Notes: generated from the sequence alone by a model not told the origin. DNA of 7,800 bases from Methanomicrobia archaeon (GCA_011372835.1 DSAJ01000108.1:1-7800); one strand, 5' to 3'. Shown: positions 1 through 6,610, numbered from the stretch's first letter. Numbers and translations are program-made.

Positions 1-36
1 GGATAGTGATATAGAGAGTAGTCACAACATGGAAGA

Positions 37-48
37 TATACATGTATA
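37..48. promoter_or_regulatory. 12-bp perfect palindrome upstream of mtaA
   Basis: TATACATGTATA reads the same on both strands. It lies about 55-65 bp upstream of the mtaA TATA box, in an AT-rich stretch with no gene. It could be a regulator operator, or the TATA element of a promoter facing out of the window to the left. AT-rich palindromes also arise by chance, so the role is unproven. Confidence 0.3.
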
Positions 49-76
49 ATCTACTCAAATTATGAATATTATTCCT

Positions 77-89
77 ATGGATAATCCAT
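77..89. promoter_or_regulatory. ATGGAT-A-ATCCAT dyad, candidate operator
   Basis: A perfect 6-1-6 inverted repeat (ATGGAT, one A, ATCCAT) ends about 11 bp before the TATA box at 101-109. It sits just upstream of where TFB contacts DNA. A site here could bind an activator or repressor of the methanol operon. The placement is seen in the sequence; the regulatory role is inference. Confidence 0.35.
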
Positions 90-100
90 CCATGGTTATG

Positions 101-109
101 TTTTTTATA
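101..109 (+). promoter_or_regulatory. TATA box of the mtaA-mtaC-mtaB operon
   Basis: TTTTTTATA resembles an archaeal TATA box. With the usual spacing of about 25 bp, transcription would begin near 128-133. That gives a leader of roughly 45 nt before the preferred mtaA start at 175. The leader contains the hairpin at 139-158 and the G-rich ribosome-binding site at 163-168. No other good TATA element lies close to the operon. Confidence 0.55.
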
Positions 110-138
110 GTAGTAACAATAGTGTTACTTTGGGAGGA

Positions 139-158
139 ACACCTTCAGACGAAGGTGT
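139..158 (+). promoter_or_regulatory. mtaA leader hairpin next to the ribosome-binding site
   Basis: ACACCTTC, loop AGAC, then GAAGGTGT form a perfect 8-bp stem with a 4-nt loop. The stem ends 4 nt before the GGGGG run (163-167) that serves as the mtaA ribosome-binding site. By position it is part of the 5' leader. It could modulate ribosome access or protect the 5' end of the mRNA. It also weakens the case for TTG at 130 or GTG at 157 as the start, because those codons fall before or inside the stem. Confidence 0.5.
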
Positions 159-174
159 GAGAGGGGGAATAAAC

Positions 175-1182
175 ATCGATGCGGATACGCAACTGATCAC
201 TGCACTGCACGGCGAAGCAACCGACTTCGTGCCAGTGACGTCGGTGACACAGACGGCGACACTCGAACAGATGAAAGCATCGGGTGCTGCATGGCCGGCA
301 GCCCACGCCGACCCGCACAAGCTCTATCTGCTGGCAAACACGTTCAGGTCGCTGACAGGCATACCCGTCATACGCATACCGTTCGAGATCACCCTAGAAG
401 CGGAGGCGCTTGGATGCGCCCTCAACATGGGGAAGATGGACAAGACCCCGTACGTGAACGAACCGGTCGGGGACCTGCCCGATTCGGTCCCGGGACATGT
501 CACGTCGCTGGGACGGGTCTCCGTCATGCTGGAAGCGCTCGACCTCATTGAGCAGAAAGTGCCACATGACGTTTCCGTCGTAGTGGGAGTGACAGGGCCG
601 TTCACGCTCGCGGGTCATCTCGCGGGGATCGAGAACCTCGTCAAATGGACGCGTACAGACCCTGATACGGTTCAAGAGTATCTCACTTTGGCCACCACCT
701 TTCTGAACGATTATCTTGAATCGTTGGGCACGCGATCCATTGACGTCGTGTCAATCCTTGAACCAAGCGCCTCCACAGATATGATAAGCCCAAGCGCTTT
801 CAAGCGTTTCGTTCTGCCAATGCTCAAGAAAATGGCAGATGCGACAGAGACCACCAAGGTGCTCCACATCTGCGGAGACTGCACCCCGATCCTGGAGCAC
901 ATGGCACAAAGCGGGTGCAGCGGACTGAGCATAGAGTCGGCGGTGAGCGTGAAGAAGGCGCGTCGCATCGTCAAGGAGTCTGTGTCGCTCGTAGGCAACA
1001 TCGACCCCGTGTCGGTGCTGCTACAGGGCGACCATGACACCGTTGCAGAGGCGACTGAGAAGGCCATACTCGAGGGCATCGACGTCGTGGCACCGGGATG
1101 CGGAATCGCTCCGGCGACACCCACCGAAAACATCGTTACCATGAGAAAGGAAACAGAGCGCATCGTAAACGAATACCAGTAA
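175..1182 (+). CDS. mtaA: Methylcobamide:coenzyme M methyltransferase (methanol type, MtaA)
   Basis: This zinc enzyme of the uroporphyrinogen decarboxylase (UroD) fold transfers the methyl group from the methyl-Co(III) corrinoid of MtaC to coenzyme M in the cytoplasm, giving methyl-CoM. Counting ATC at 175 as residue 1, the protein has 335 residues, close to the roughly 339 of Methanosarcina MtaA. The zinc ligands of the family are visible as H231-x-C233 (in LHICGDC) and C309 (in APGCGIAP). The N-terminal block ends in VTSVTQT, as in the family. The start is unusual. In-frame TTG (130) and GTG (157) exist, but the leader hairpin and GGGGGA site (163-168) lie downstream of them, and ATC at 175 has ideal spacing and gives the expected N-terminus. 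The gene heads the operon and is followed 33 bp later by mtaC. An MtbA (methylamine) paralogue is the alternative, but the mtaCB context argues for MtaA. Confidence 0.9.
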   Translation: MDADTQLITALHGEATDFVPVTSVTQTATLEQMKASGAAWPAAHADPHKLYLLANTFRSLTGIPVIRIPFEITLEAEALGCALNMGKMDKTPYVNEPVGDLPDSVPGHVTSLGRVSVMLEALDLIEQKVPHDVSVVVGVTGPFTLAGHLAGIENLVKWTRTDPDTVQEYLTLATTFLNDYLESLGTRSIDVVSILEPSASTDMISPSAFKRFVLPMLKKMADATETTKVLHICGDCTPILEHMAQSGCSGLSIESAVSVKKARRIVKESVSLVGNIDPVSVLLQGDHDTVAEATEKAILEGIDVVAPGCGIAPATPTENIVTMRKETERIVNEYQ

Positions 1183-1187
1183 AACAC

Positions 1188-1211
1188 CTCCCGACCACCA
1201 AACAGGGGGAG
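1188..1211 (+). promoter_or_regulatory. Possible intercistronic stem masking the mtaC ribosome-binding site
   Basis: CTCCC at 1188-1192 can pair with GGGAG at 1207-1211, which is part of the GGGGGAG ribosome-binding site of mtaC. The loop is 14 nt. The left arm begins 6 nt after the mtaA stop, so a ribosome terminating on mtaA would cover it and free the site. This would couple mtaC translation to mtaA. The stem is only 5 bp, so it is a suggestion. Confidence 0.3.
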
Positions 1212-1215
1212 AAAT

Positions 1216-2013
1216 ATGGCGCTCAAGAAGATTAAGGAAAGAAGCATGGCACTAGACATTGACCCGGACGATATCCTCGTCAGGTACAATGTCAGATTGG
1301 AAAAGGAGATCACGCCAGAGGAGGCGGCAGAAGAGCTCTATCCGGACGACCCGCACCTCAAACCGATAGCACAGGCGGTGTTTGTCGGGGACGAGGAAGG
1401 CGTTGTCGCAGGGCTCGAAAAGGCTATTTCTGGGGGGATGGATCCGCTCAAGCTCATTGACGATGCCCTCATCGGAGGGATGAACGTCGTCTCCAAGCTC
1501 TATGACGAGGCGGTCATCTACCTGCCCGACGTGATGCTGTCCTCCGACGCGATGCAAAAGGGCATCGAATACTGCAAGTCGAAGGCAACTTCCGACATGA
1601 AACCAAAGGGCACGGTCATCTGCCACGTTGCAGAGGGCGACGTGCACGACATCGGAAAGACCATCGTCGTGGCGTTGCTGCGGGCCAACGGCTACAACGT
1701 CGTCGACCTCGGACGAGACTGTCCCGTCGAGGAGGTCGTCGAGCATGTTGAGAAGGAACGGCCGCTGATGCTCACGGGCACGGCGCTCATGACGACGACG
1801 ATGTATGCCTTCAAGCACATCAACGACAAGCTCAAGGAGAAGAATCTCGCGCTCCCGTTCGTCTGCGGAGGCGGCGCGGTGAACCAGGACTTCGTCTCGA
1901 AGCTCGAGTTTGGCGTCTACGGTGAGGAGGCGCCCCAGGCGCCGCGCATGGCGGCAAGCATACTGTCTGGAGCCAATGTAGGAAAGCTCAGGGAGGAGTT
2001 CCATAAGCATTAG
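1216..2013 (+). CDS. mtaC: Methanol-specific corrinoid protein MtaC
   Basis: MtaC carries the corrinoid cofactor. MtaB methylates its Co(I) form with methanol and MtaA demethylates it. From the first ATG it has 265 residues; Methanosarcina MtaC has about 258. An N-terminal helical cap domain (about residues 35-125, with TPEEAAEELYP near its start) precedes a B12-binding Rossmann domain (about 130-255). The corrinoid signature D-x-H-x-x-G is present as DVHDIG, with H144 as the predicted lower cobalt ligand. Further B12-domain motifs are LTGTALMTTTM (185-195) and CGGGAVNQDF (217-226). The first ATG has GGGGGAG at 1205-1211. A second ATG at 1246, with a weaker GGAAAG site, gives a 255-residue protein that aligns better with the remembered Methanosarcina N-terminus, so the start is uncertain by 10 residues. 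The stop is TAG and overlaps the mtaB ribosome-binding site. Confidence 0.95.
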   Translation: MALKKIKERSMALDIDPDDILVRYNVRLEKEITPEEAAEELYPDDPHLKPIAQAVFVGDEEGVVAGLEKAISGGMDPLKLIDDALIGGMNVVSKLYDEAVIYLPDVMLSSDAMQKGIEYCKSKATSDMKPKGTVICHVAEGDVHDIGKTIVVALLRANGYNVVDLGRDCPVEEVVEHVEKERPLMLTGTALMTTTMYAFKHINDKLKEKNLALPFVCGGGAVNQDFVSKLEFGVYGEEAPQAPRMAASILSGANVGKLREEFHKH

Positions 2014-2025
2014 GGGGTGAAATGA

Positions 2026-3411
2026 ATGGTAAAACGATTCACGACCATGGCATATGACGACCCGGACGAGATGACGTTTGGCGTCGCGAAGGAACCTGTC
2101 AAAGCGGGGCTCGGCCTCACCATAGGCGATGGGTTCACGACCCCTGAGATCAACTACGCTCCGCGTCCAGAGACCGCATCATCAAAGGAGAAGCTCGTCA
2201 AGGAGTACAAGAGCATCACCACCGATATCATGGACCGCATGGTGGCCGTCGGATTCCCCGGCGTGGTGCTCGAGACCGAACACGTGCAGGAGATGACCAA
2301 CAATCCAGAATGGGGTGCGGCCGTCGCCCACGCCCAAAAGGAGATCATGGAAAGGTACCATGACGAATACGGCATCAACTGCGCCCTCAGGCACACGCCA
2401 GGAGACATACGCGAGGACCGCGACTACCTGCGCCTCAGGGAGGACAAGTACGACACGCTCCTCAAGTCGTTCGAGCTGCTGGCCGAAAACGGTGTAGACA
2501 TGCTCTCGGTCGAGAGCATGGGCGGAAAGGAGGTCTTCGACCACGCCATACTCCGTGACGACGTGCCCGGCGTCCTGTTCTCCATTGGGTGCCTCGGCGC
2601 CATGGACATGGAGTACATCTGGAAGGACATCGTCAAGATCGCCAAGGACCACAACGTCGTCCCGGCAGGCGACACCGACTGCGCACAGGCGAACACGGCG
2701 ATGTTCGTCGCAGGAGGGCTGCTTGACAAGAATCTCGCACACACTCTGGCCATCATCGCGCGTACGATATCGGCGAGCAGGACGCTTGTCGCGTGGGAGT
2801 GCGGAGCCACGGGTCCGAACAAGGACTGCGGTTACGAGGGGACCATCCTCAAGTCGATAGGCGGACGGCCGATAGCCCAGGAGGGCAAGACGTCGACGTG
2901 CGCCCACTCGGACGTCATGGGCAACCTCGTCATGCAGTGCTGTGACCTCTGGTCTAATGAGTCGGTCGAGTACCACGGGGAGTTCGGCGGCACGTCGGTG
3001 CAGGCATGGGGCGAGACGCTGGCATACGACTGCACCCTTATGAACGTGGCGCTCAAGACGGGCACCGAAAAGACGCTGCGCGACCTGTTCATGCTCTCGG
3101 ACAAGTACCGTGACCCGCAGGGATACGTTCTGGCCTACCCCAACGCGTGGAAGGTAGGCAAAGCAATAGTAGAGGACGGGGACGACCTCTACCTTCGCGC
3201 AAAGAACGCGGCACTCGAGACGTGCAACATCCTAGAGGAGGGCGTCAACGAGGGCCTCAAGCTCACACGCTTTGAGACCAAGGCGCTGCGCGATGCAAAG
3301 ATAGCCCTCGAGGGCCTTCCCGACGACCAGGACACCTTCGTCTCCGAGAGCCTCGACAAGTACAAGAAAGAGGTCCGGGTGTTCGAGCCAAAGCGCAACT
3401 ACGATCTCTGA
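2026..3411 (+). CDS. mtaB: Methanol:corrinoid protein methyltransferase MtaB
   Basis: MtaB is the zinc enzyme that activates methanol and methylates the Co(I) corrinoid of MtaC, the first step of methanol-dependent methanogenesis. The 461-residue product has the typical family length and matches it end to end. The zinc ligands known from the M. barkeri enzyme (Glu164, Cys220, Cys269) appear here one residue earlier: E163 in SVESMGG, C219 in GDTDCAQ and C268 in NKDCGYE. Conserved blocks LETEHVQ (82-88), KTSTCAHSDVMGNLVMQCCD (288-307) and NESVEYHGEFGGT (311-323) are intact. The start is well supported: GGGGGTGA (2013-2020) lies 5 nt before the ATG and overlaps the mtaC stop, so translation is probably coupled. 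MAYDDPDEM follows, as in homologues. It is the last gene of the operon and is followed by a T-rich terminator. Confidence 0.97.
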   Translation: MVKRFTTMAYDDPDEMTFGVAKEPVKAGLGLTIGDGFTTPEINYAPRPETASSKEKLVKEYKSITTDIMDRMVAVGFPGVVLETEHVQEMTNNPEWGAAVAHAQKEIMERYHDEYGINCALRHTPGDIREDRDYLRLREDKYDTLLKSFELLAENGVDMLSVESMGGKEVFDHAILRDDVPGVLFSIGCLGAMDMEYIWKDIVKIAKDHNVVPAGDTDCAQANTAMFVAGGLLDKNLAHTLAIIARTISASRTLVAWECGATGPNKDCGYEGTILKSIGGRPIAQEGKTSTCAHSDVMGNLVMQCCDLWSNESVEYHGEFGGTSVQAWGETLAYDCTLMNVALKTGTEKTLRDLFMLSDKYRDPQGYVLAYPNAWKVGKAIVEDGDDLYLRAKNAALETCNILEEGVNEGLKLTRFETKALRDAKIALEGLPDDQDTFVSESLDKYKKEVRVFEPKRNYDL

Positions 3412-3417
3412 TCGACC

Positions 3418-3442
3418 TCTTCTTTTTTTTCTTTTTTTATTT
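3418..3442 (+). terminator. T-rich terminator of the mtaACB operon
   Basis: Beginning 6 nt after the mtaB stop codon there is a run of 8 T, a C, 7 T, then ATTT. There is no strong preceding hairpin, which fits archaeal U-tract termination. A new promoter follows at once, so the methyltransferase genes and the ramA-like gene are probably separate transcription units. Confidence 0.75.
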
Positions 3443-3450
3443 CGTGACCA

Positions 3451-3460
3451 ATTATTTATG
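3451..3460 (+). promoter_or_regulatory. TATA box of the ramA-GTPase unit
   Basis: ATTATTTATG is a plausible TATA element just after the mtaB terminator. The usual spacing puts the transcription start near 3480, leaving a leader of about 20 nt that carries the GGGGG ribosome-binding site (3488-3492). The downstream ORF also opens here, since an in-frame TAA sits at 3476-3478. Confidence 0.5.
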
Positions 3461-3485
3461 TACACCGTCCAGAGATAACACTACC

Positions 3486-3493
3486 AAGGGGGT
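3486..3493 (+). promoter_or_regulatory. Ribosome-binding site fixing the ramA start
   Basis: AAGGGGGT is the only strong ribosome-binding site between the in-frame TAA (3476-3478) and the conserved N-terminal motif. The codon 7 nt after its last G is ATC at 3500. The corresponding gaps are 6 nt in mtaC and 8 nt in mtaB, both with ATG, and 7 nt in mtaA with ATC. A weak 4-bp TACC/GGTA stem could place part of this site in its loop. Confidence 0.6.
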
Positions 3494-3499
3494 AATATC

Positions 3500-5119
3500 A
3501 TCACGGAAGGCATAGCCATCGACCTCGGGACGAGCGGATTTCGGGCCCAAAGGATAGACCTCGGTTCGGGAGCGATCGTTCGTACCGCCATCACGCTTCG
3601 AAATCCCCTTCCGGGCGCGAACGTGATGGACCATCTTCACTTCGCCGTTACATGGGGGCAGGACACGGCGCACGACCTCGTCGTGCAGGCGCTCATGACG
3701 CTCTTCAATACGCTTGGCGCAACGCCGGGCTCGATCGACCGCATCGCCATCTGCGGCAATCCCATACAGCTCTCGCTCTTTCAAGGCATCCCCATCGACG
3801 ACCTCGCCTATGCGGGCGACAAGAAGAAGGAAAAGTACCACATCGCAGACCAGGACCGCTCGGCCGCCGTGCGCGATGCCGGCGAGATTGCCGGGATGGG
3901 AGCGTTCGAGGGCTGCGAGCTTCGGGTGCCCCCGGCCGTCAAGCACGAGGTTGGCGCCGATGCACTCGCACTGCTCGTTAAGTCGGGCATGCTCGATTCG
4001 CCCGAGATATCGATCGCCACCGACTACGGCACCAACGCGGAGATGGCGCTCAAGGTCGACGATATCATCTACACGGGGTCGGCCGCCGCAGGCCCTGCGC
4101 TCGAGGGCCAGGAGGTCGCATGCGGCACGCTGGCCAAACCGCGCGTCGTGTCCGACATCGACTTCGAGGACGGTGCCTTCAGGTCGACGGTGCTAAGCGA
4201 TGACATGGACGAGTGCACGGGCGCCCTCTTCAATCCCATCAACGGTGAGATCTACGAGGAAGGCACGATAGCCGCGACAGGCATCACCGGGACAGGGGTC
4301 ATCGCGCTCATCAAGGAGGGAATGGAAACCGAGCTCGTCAAGCTGCCCCATATCAAGACGCGACACAAGGCACTGTTGCTCCACGATGACCTCTACTTCG
4401 ACGAGCACGACCTCGTCGAAGCGGGACGCGCCATCGGCGCCATACGCGCTGGGCACGTCACGCTCTGCGATGCCGCCGGCATCGACGTGAAGGACATCGA
4501 GACGGCATATATGTCGGGCGCGGCGGGCACGTACATGGATGCCGCCAAGGCGCACATGGTCGGCCTCGTCCCGTATGCCGTGAGGGACGTCTACCAGATC
4601 GGCAACACATCCCTTGCCCTTGCGCGCGACGTGCTGCTCTCCGAGGACCGGCTCTGGGAGCTCGAGGACGTCGCACGCTCCGTTCGAGGGTCGCACGTGA
4701 TGTTTGCGACCTCGCCCGCGTTCAAGAAGGCATATATCAACGAGCTGTCCTACTGGGAGGAGGGCATGCCGTTTGAGCGCATGCAAACGATGCTCAAGCG
4801 CCGAGGACTGCCCATGGTCGCAGCACCCACGACGGACCCGAAAGTGCACCGCATCGTCGTCAAGGACATACCAGACCTCGGAACGGAGGGACTCCGGGTG
4901 CTTGAGCGCACCGGCACGCTCCTCACGATGAAGATCGAGGAATGCACGCTGTGCGGCCTATGCGAGGAGGTCTGCACACACGATGCCATCGAGCTGCACG
5001 AGGACGGCACGGTAGTGATACGAAGTGACCTATGCGACGGGTCGCACTGCCAGAAGTGCATCCATGCATGCCATGAGGAGCTGCTCTGCTGGGAGTGTCT
5101 TGAGGTGGTGGAGCGATGA
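3500..5119 (+). CDS. ramA: RamA-like ATP-dependent reductive activase of corrinoid protein
   Basis: Proteins of this family reduce inactive Co(II) corrinoid to Co(I) using ATP and iron-sulfur clusters; here the likely client is MtaC. Counted from ATC at 3500 the product has 539 residues, the usual size of about 60 kDa. The N-terminal ASKHA-type motif AIDLGTSGFRAQ (residues 6-17) is followed by ICGNPIQLSLFQG (84-96), DYGTNAE (175-181) and SGAAGTYMD (339-347). At the C-terminus are two ferredoxin-type [4Fe-4S] sites: C482-x2-C485-x2-C488-x3-C492 and C512-x4-C517-x2-C520-x3-C524, plus an extra CWEC pair (530, 533). No ATG, GTG, TTG or CTG occurs in frame from the upstream TAA (3476) to GTG/ATG at 3620-3625. 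Starting there would delete the phosphate-binding motif, so an ATC start (3500, less likely 3497) is proposed. RamA proper serves methylamine systems; a methanol-specific relative is equally possible. Confidence 0.85.
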   Translation: MTEGIAIDLGTSGFRAQRIDLGSGAIVRTAITLRNPLPGANVMDHLHFAVTWGQDTAHDLVVQALMTLFNTLGATPGSIDRIAICGNPIQLSLFQGIPIDDLAYAGDKKKEKYHIADQDRSAAVRDAGEIAGMGAFEGCELRVPPAVKHEVGADALALLVKSGMLDSPEISIATDYGTNAEMALKVDDIIYTGSAAAGPALEGQEVACGTLAKPRVVSDIDFEDGAFRSTVLSDDMDECTGALFNPINGEIYEEGTIAATGITGTGVIALIKEGMETELVKLPHIKTRHKALLLHDDLYFDEHDLVEAGRAIGAIRAGHVTLCDAAGIDVKDIETAYMSGAAGTYMDAAKAHMVGLVPYAVRDVYQIGNTSLALARDVLLSEDRLWELEDVARSVRGSHVMFATSPAFKKAYINELSYWEEGMPFERMQTMLKRRGLPMVAAPTTDPKVHRIVVKDIPDLGTEGLRVLERTGTLLTMKIEECTLCGLCEEVCTHDAIELHEDGTVVIRSDLCDGSHCQKCIHACHEELLCWECLEVVER

Positions 5120-6144
5120 AGGTCGTCATCATCGGCGGCTTCCTAGGCAGCGGAAAGACAACAACGATACTCACGCTTGGGCGGCTGCTTGGCGAGTCGG
5201 GTGAAAAGGTCGCCATCATCGTCAACGAGATAGGTGAGGTGGGTATCGATGGAGATGTCATCATGCGCTACGGCTTTGAGACCAAGGAGCTCACCAACGG
5301 GTGCATATGCTGCAGCCTCAAGCGCGACATGAAGTACACGATACATCAGATGCGCGAGGCGTACGACCCCACATACATCCTCATTGAACCGACGGGCATC
5401 GCGTTCCCTCTCCAGATCAAGGGTGAGATCGCGCGGATGAATATGGACGATGTCGAGTTCGCCCCCATCGTGACGCTCATCGACGGTACGCGATTCAAGC
5501 AGCAGATGAAGGAAACGAAGAATTTCTCGCGAAGGCAGATAACTGATGCGGAGGTGCTCTGCATCACCAAGGTGGATCTGATGAAGCCGCTCTATGTCCC
5601 CATCATCGAGGCGTCGGTGAAGCAGATGAATCCCTCGGCACACTGCATGGCGCTTTCCATGGTGACGGGCCAGGGTCTCGACGAGCTTATCGAGCGCCTT
5701 GCCGACGAGAGCGTCGACCGGGCAGACGTGATACTCGACCAGGATTCGATCGGCGCATCGGGCATAGCGACGCATGCACGCTCATATGTCATCGAAGCGC
5801 CAAAACTTGATGAGAAGACGGCTACTCGCTATGTCACCGACGTGCTGCTGCATGTGCAAGGGAAGGTCAAGGGGCTCAATCCCGACTTCGTCGGGCATGT
5901 CAAGCTGACGCTGCTCCATCCGGACATAACGCTTCGTGCGAGCATCACCGCCGCGGCGGACGAGCCGTCTATCGGCGCACTCGACGCCGGACCAAACGAC
6001 GATCCGTCGATGAAAGTGCTCATTGCAGCAAGCAACGTGCCATGGGAATCGCTTGCGGAGATCGCCGACGAGGCGGTGTCAAGGGCTGGAGAAAATCACT
6101 GCATCCGCACGACTCATGCCTTGCACCACGGCCATCGTCACTGA
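5116..6144 (+). CDS. G3E-family (COG0523, CobW-like) GTPase, putative metallochaperone
   Basis: This is a cytoplasmic P-loop GTPase of the family that includes CobW, HypB, UreG and zinc chaperones. The 342 residues contain Walker A GFLGSGKTT (8-16), a switch region NEIGEVGIDGD (37-47), the COG0523 metal motif C63-I-C-C66 (in NGCICCS), EPTG (91-94) and the guanine-specificity motif TKVD (151-154, in place of NKxD). A C-terminal domain of the CobW type follows. The last residues are histidine-rich (H334, H337, H338, H340, H342), a feature of metal-handling members. Its ATG overlaps the ramA stop (ATGA, 5116-5119), so the two are translationally coupled. The association suggests metal delivery to this system, either zinc for MtaA/MtaB or a cobalt-corrinoid role. 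That is inferred from context, and classical CobW function in cobalamin synthesis cannot be excluded. Family assignment is firm; the substrate is unknown. Confidence 0.9.
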   Translation: MKVVIIGGFLGSGKTTTILTLGRLLGESGEKVAIIVNEIGEVGIDGDVIMRYGFETKELTNGCICCSLKRDMKYTIHQMREAYDPTYILIEPTGIAFPLQIKGEIARMNMDDVEFAPIVTLIDGTRFKQQMKETKNFSRRQITDAEVLCITKVDLMKPLYVPIIEASVKQMNPSAHCMALSMVTGQGLDELIERLADESVDRADVILDQDSIGASGIATHARSYVIEAPKLDEKTATRYVTDVLLHVQGKVKGLNPDFVGHVKLTLLHPDITLRASITAAADEPSIGALDAGPNDDPSMKVLIAASNVPWESLAEIADEAVSRAGENHCIRTTHALHHGHRH

Positions 6145-6596
6145 CCTGTGTCTGATACTTGTTCGTCCGCCCCTTCCTCAAGCGCCTCGAGGTCCTTCTT
6201 CTTGGAATGCCTGTCGAGCAGGAAGACCGCTACGAGGGCGATGAGAAGCAAGGGGATGCCATATTTGATAAACTGGCTCGGTACGCCCTCTGCCCGCACG
6301 TTGACCTTGTTCGAGAGGTCGGACTCGCCGGACTCGTTGAACGCTGCGACCTGGTAGGTGCGCCTGTTGCCCCCCGATATGTCATCGATAAACGAGGTGG
6401 TGCCAGGTGGCAGCTGCCTGTAGCGCATGCCGTCGCGGTAGAGCCAGAATCCGTCCTCGTTGTCGTTGGGGTCGGTCCACGTTAGGTGCGCCTCTGAGTC
6501 TACAAGCGTCACCTCGAGGTCGTCGGGCGCCTCGAGCGGCCCGGTGCTAAGCAGGAGCATGCAGCACACGAGGGCGATAGCGGGATGCATCATCAT
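6138..6596 (-). CDS. Small membrane-anchored fibronectin type III domain protein
   Basis: The 152-residue product begins with a hydrophobic, signal-like segment (about 5-20, including IALVCCMLLLS). It continues with one fibronectin type III domain (about 23-104, with the typical LTWTDP, an aromatic strand GFWLYRDG and TYQVAAFNESGES). A transmembrane helix follows (about 112-127, PLLLIALVAVFLL), then a charged tail (129-152, DRHSKKKDLEALEEGADEQ). This predicts an outside domain held in the cytoplasmic membrane, probably for binding or adhesion; no enzyme motif is visible. An in-frame ATG 20 codons upstream (6656) exists. ATG at 6596 is preferred because the hydrophobic segment then starts properly and a TATA box lies about 20 bp upstream, implying a leaderless mRNA. 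Three ATG codons in a row (6588-6596) leave the exact start uncertain. Its 3' end overlaps the convergent GTPase gene by 7 bp. A link to methanol metabolism is not evident. Confidence 0.7.
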   Translation of the reverse strand: MMMHPAIALVCCMLLLSTGPLEAPDDLEVTLVDSEAHLTWTDPNDNEDGFWLYRDGMRYRQLPPGTTSFIDDISGGNRRTYQVAAFNESGESDLSNKVNVRAEGVPSQFIKYGIPLLLIALVAVFLLDRHSKKKDLEALEEGADEQVSDTGQ

Positions 6597-6610
6597 AGGG
6601 ATCGTTCTTG

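Noticed and set aside
130..174. TTG at 130 (or GTG at 157) as the mtaA start
   Set aside because: TTG coincides with the predicted transcription start, and both codons precede the ribosome-binding site. The added residues (GGTPSDEGVRGG) are translated hairpin and Shine-Dalgarno sequence, not family sequence.
1252..2010. Minus-strand reading frame (252 codons) opposite mtaC
   Set aside because: It mirrors the mtaC codon pattern and is rich in Arg, His and Val with no domain, as expected for an antisense shadow.
2011..2025. Pyrrolysine readthrough of the mtaC TAG stop
   Set aside because: The protein already ends in EFHKH like its homologues, and an in-frame TGA follows after three codons, so readthrough would add almost nothing.
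2182..2976. Long minus-strand reading frame (264 codons) opposite mtaB
   Set aside because: It is a shadow of the high-GC, strongly conserved mtaB gene; it has no recognisable domain, promoter or ribosome-binding site.
4193..4849. Minus-strand reading frames opposite ramA and the GTPase (also 5143-5775)
   Set aside because: These are compositional shadows of genuine plus-strand genes with clear catalytic and metal-binding motifs.
3623..5119. ATG at 3623 as the start of the ramA-like gene
   Set aside because: It removes the conserved AIDLGTSGFRAQ motif and about 41 residues, and no ribosome-binding site lies just before it.
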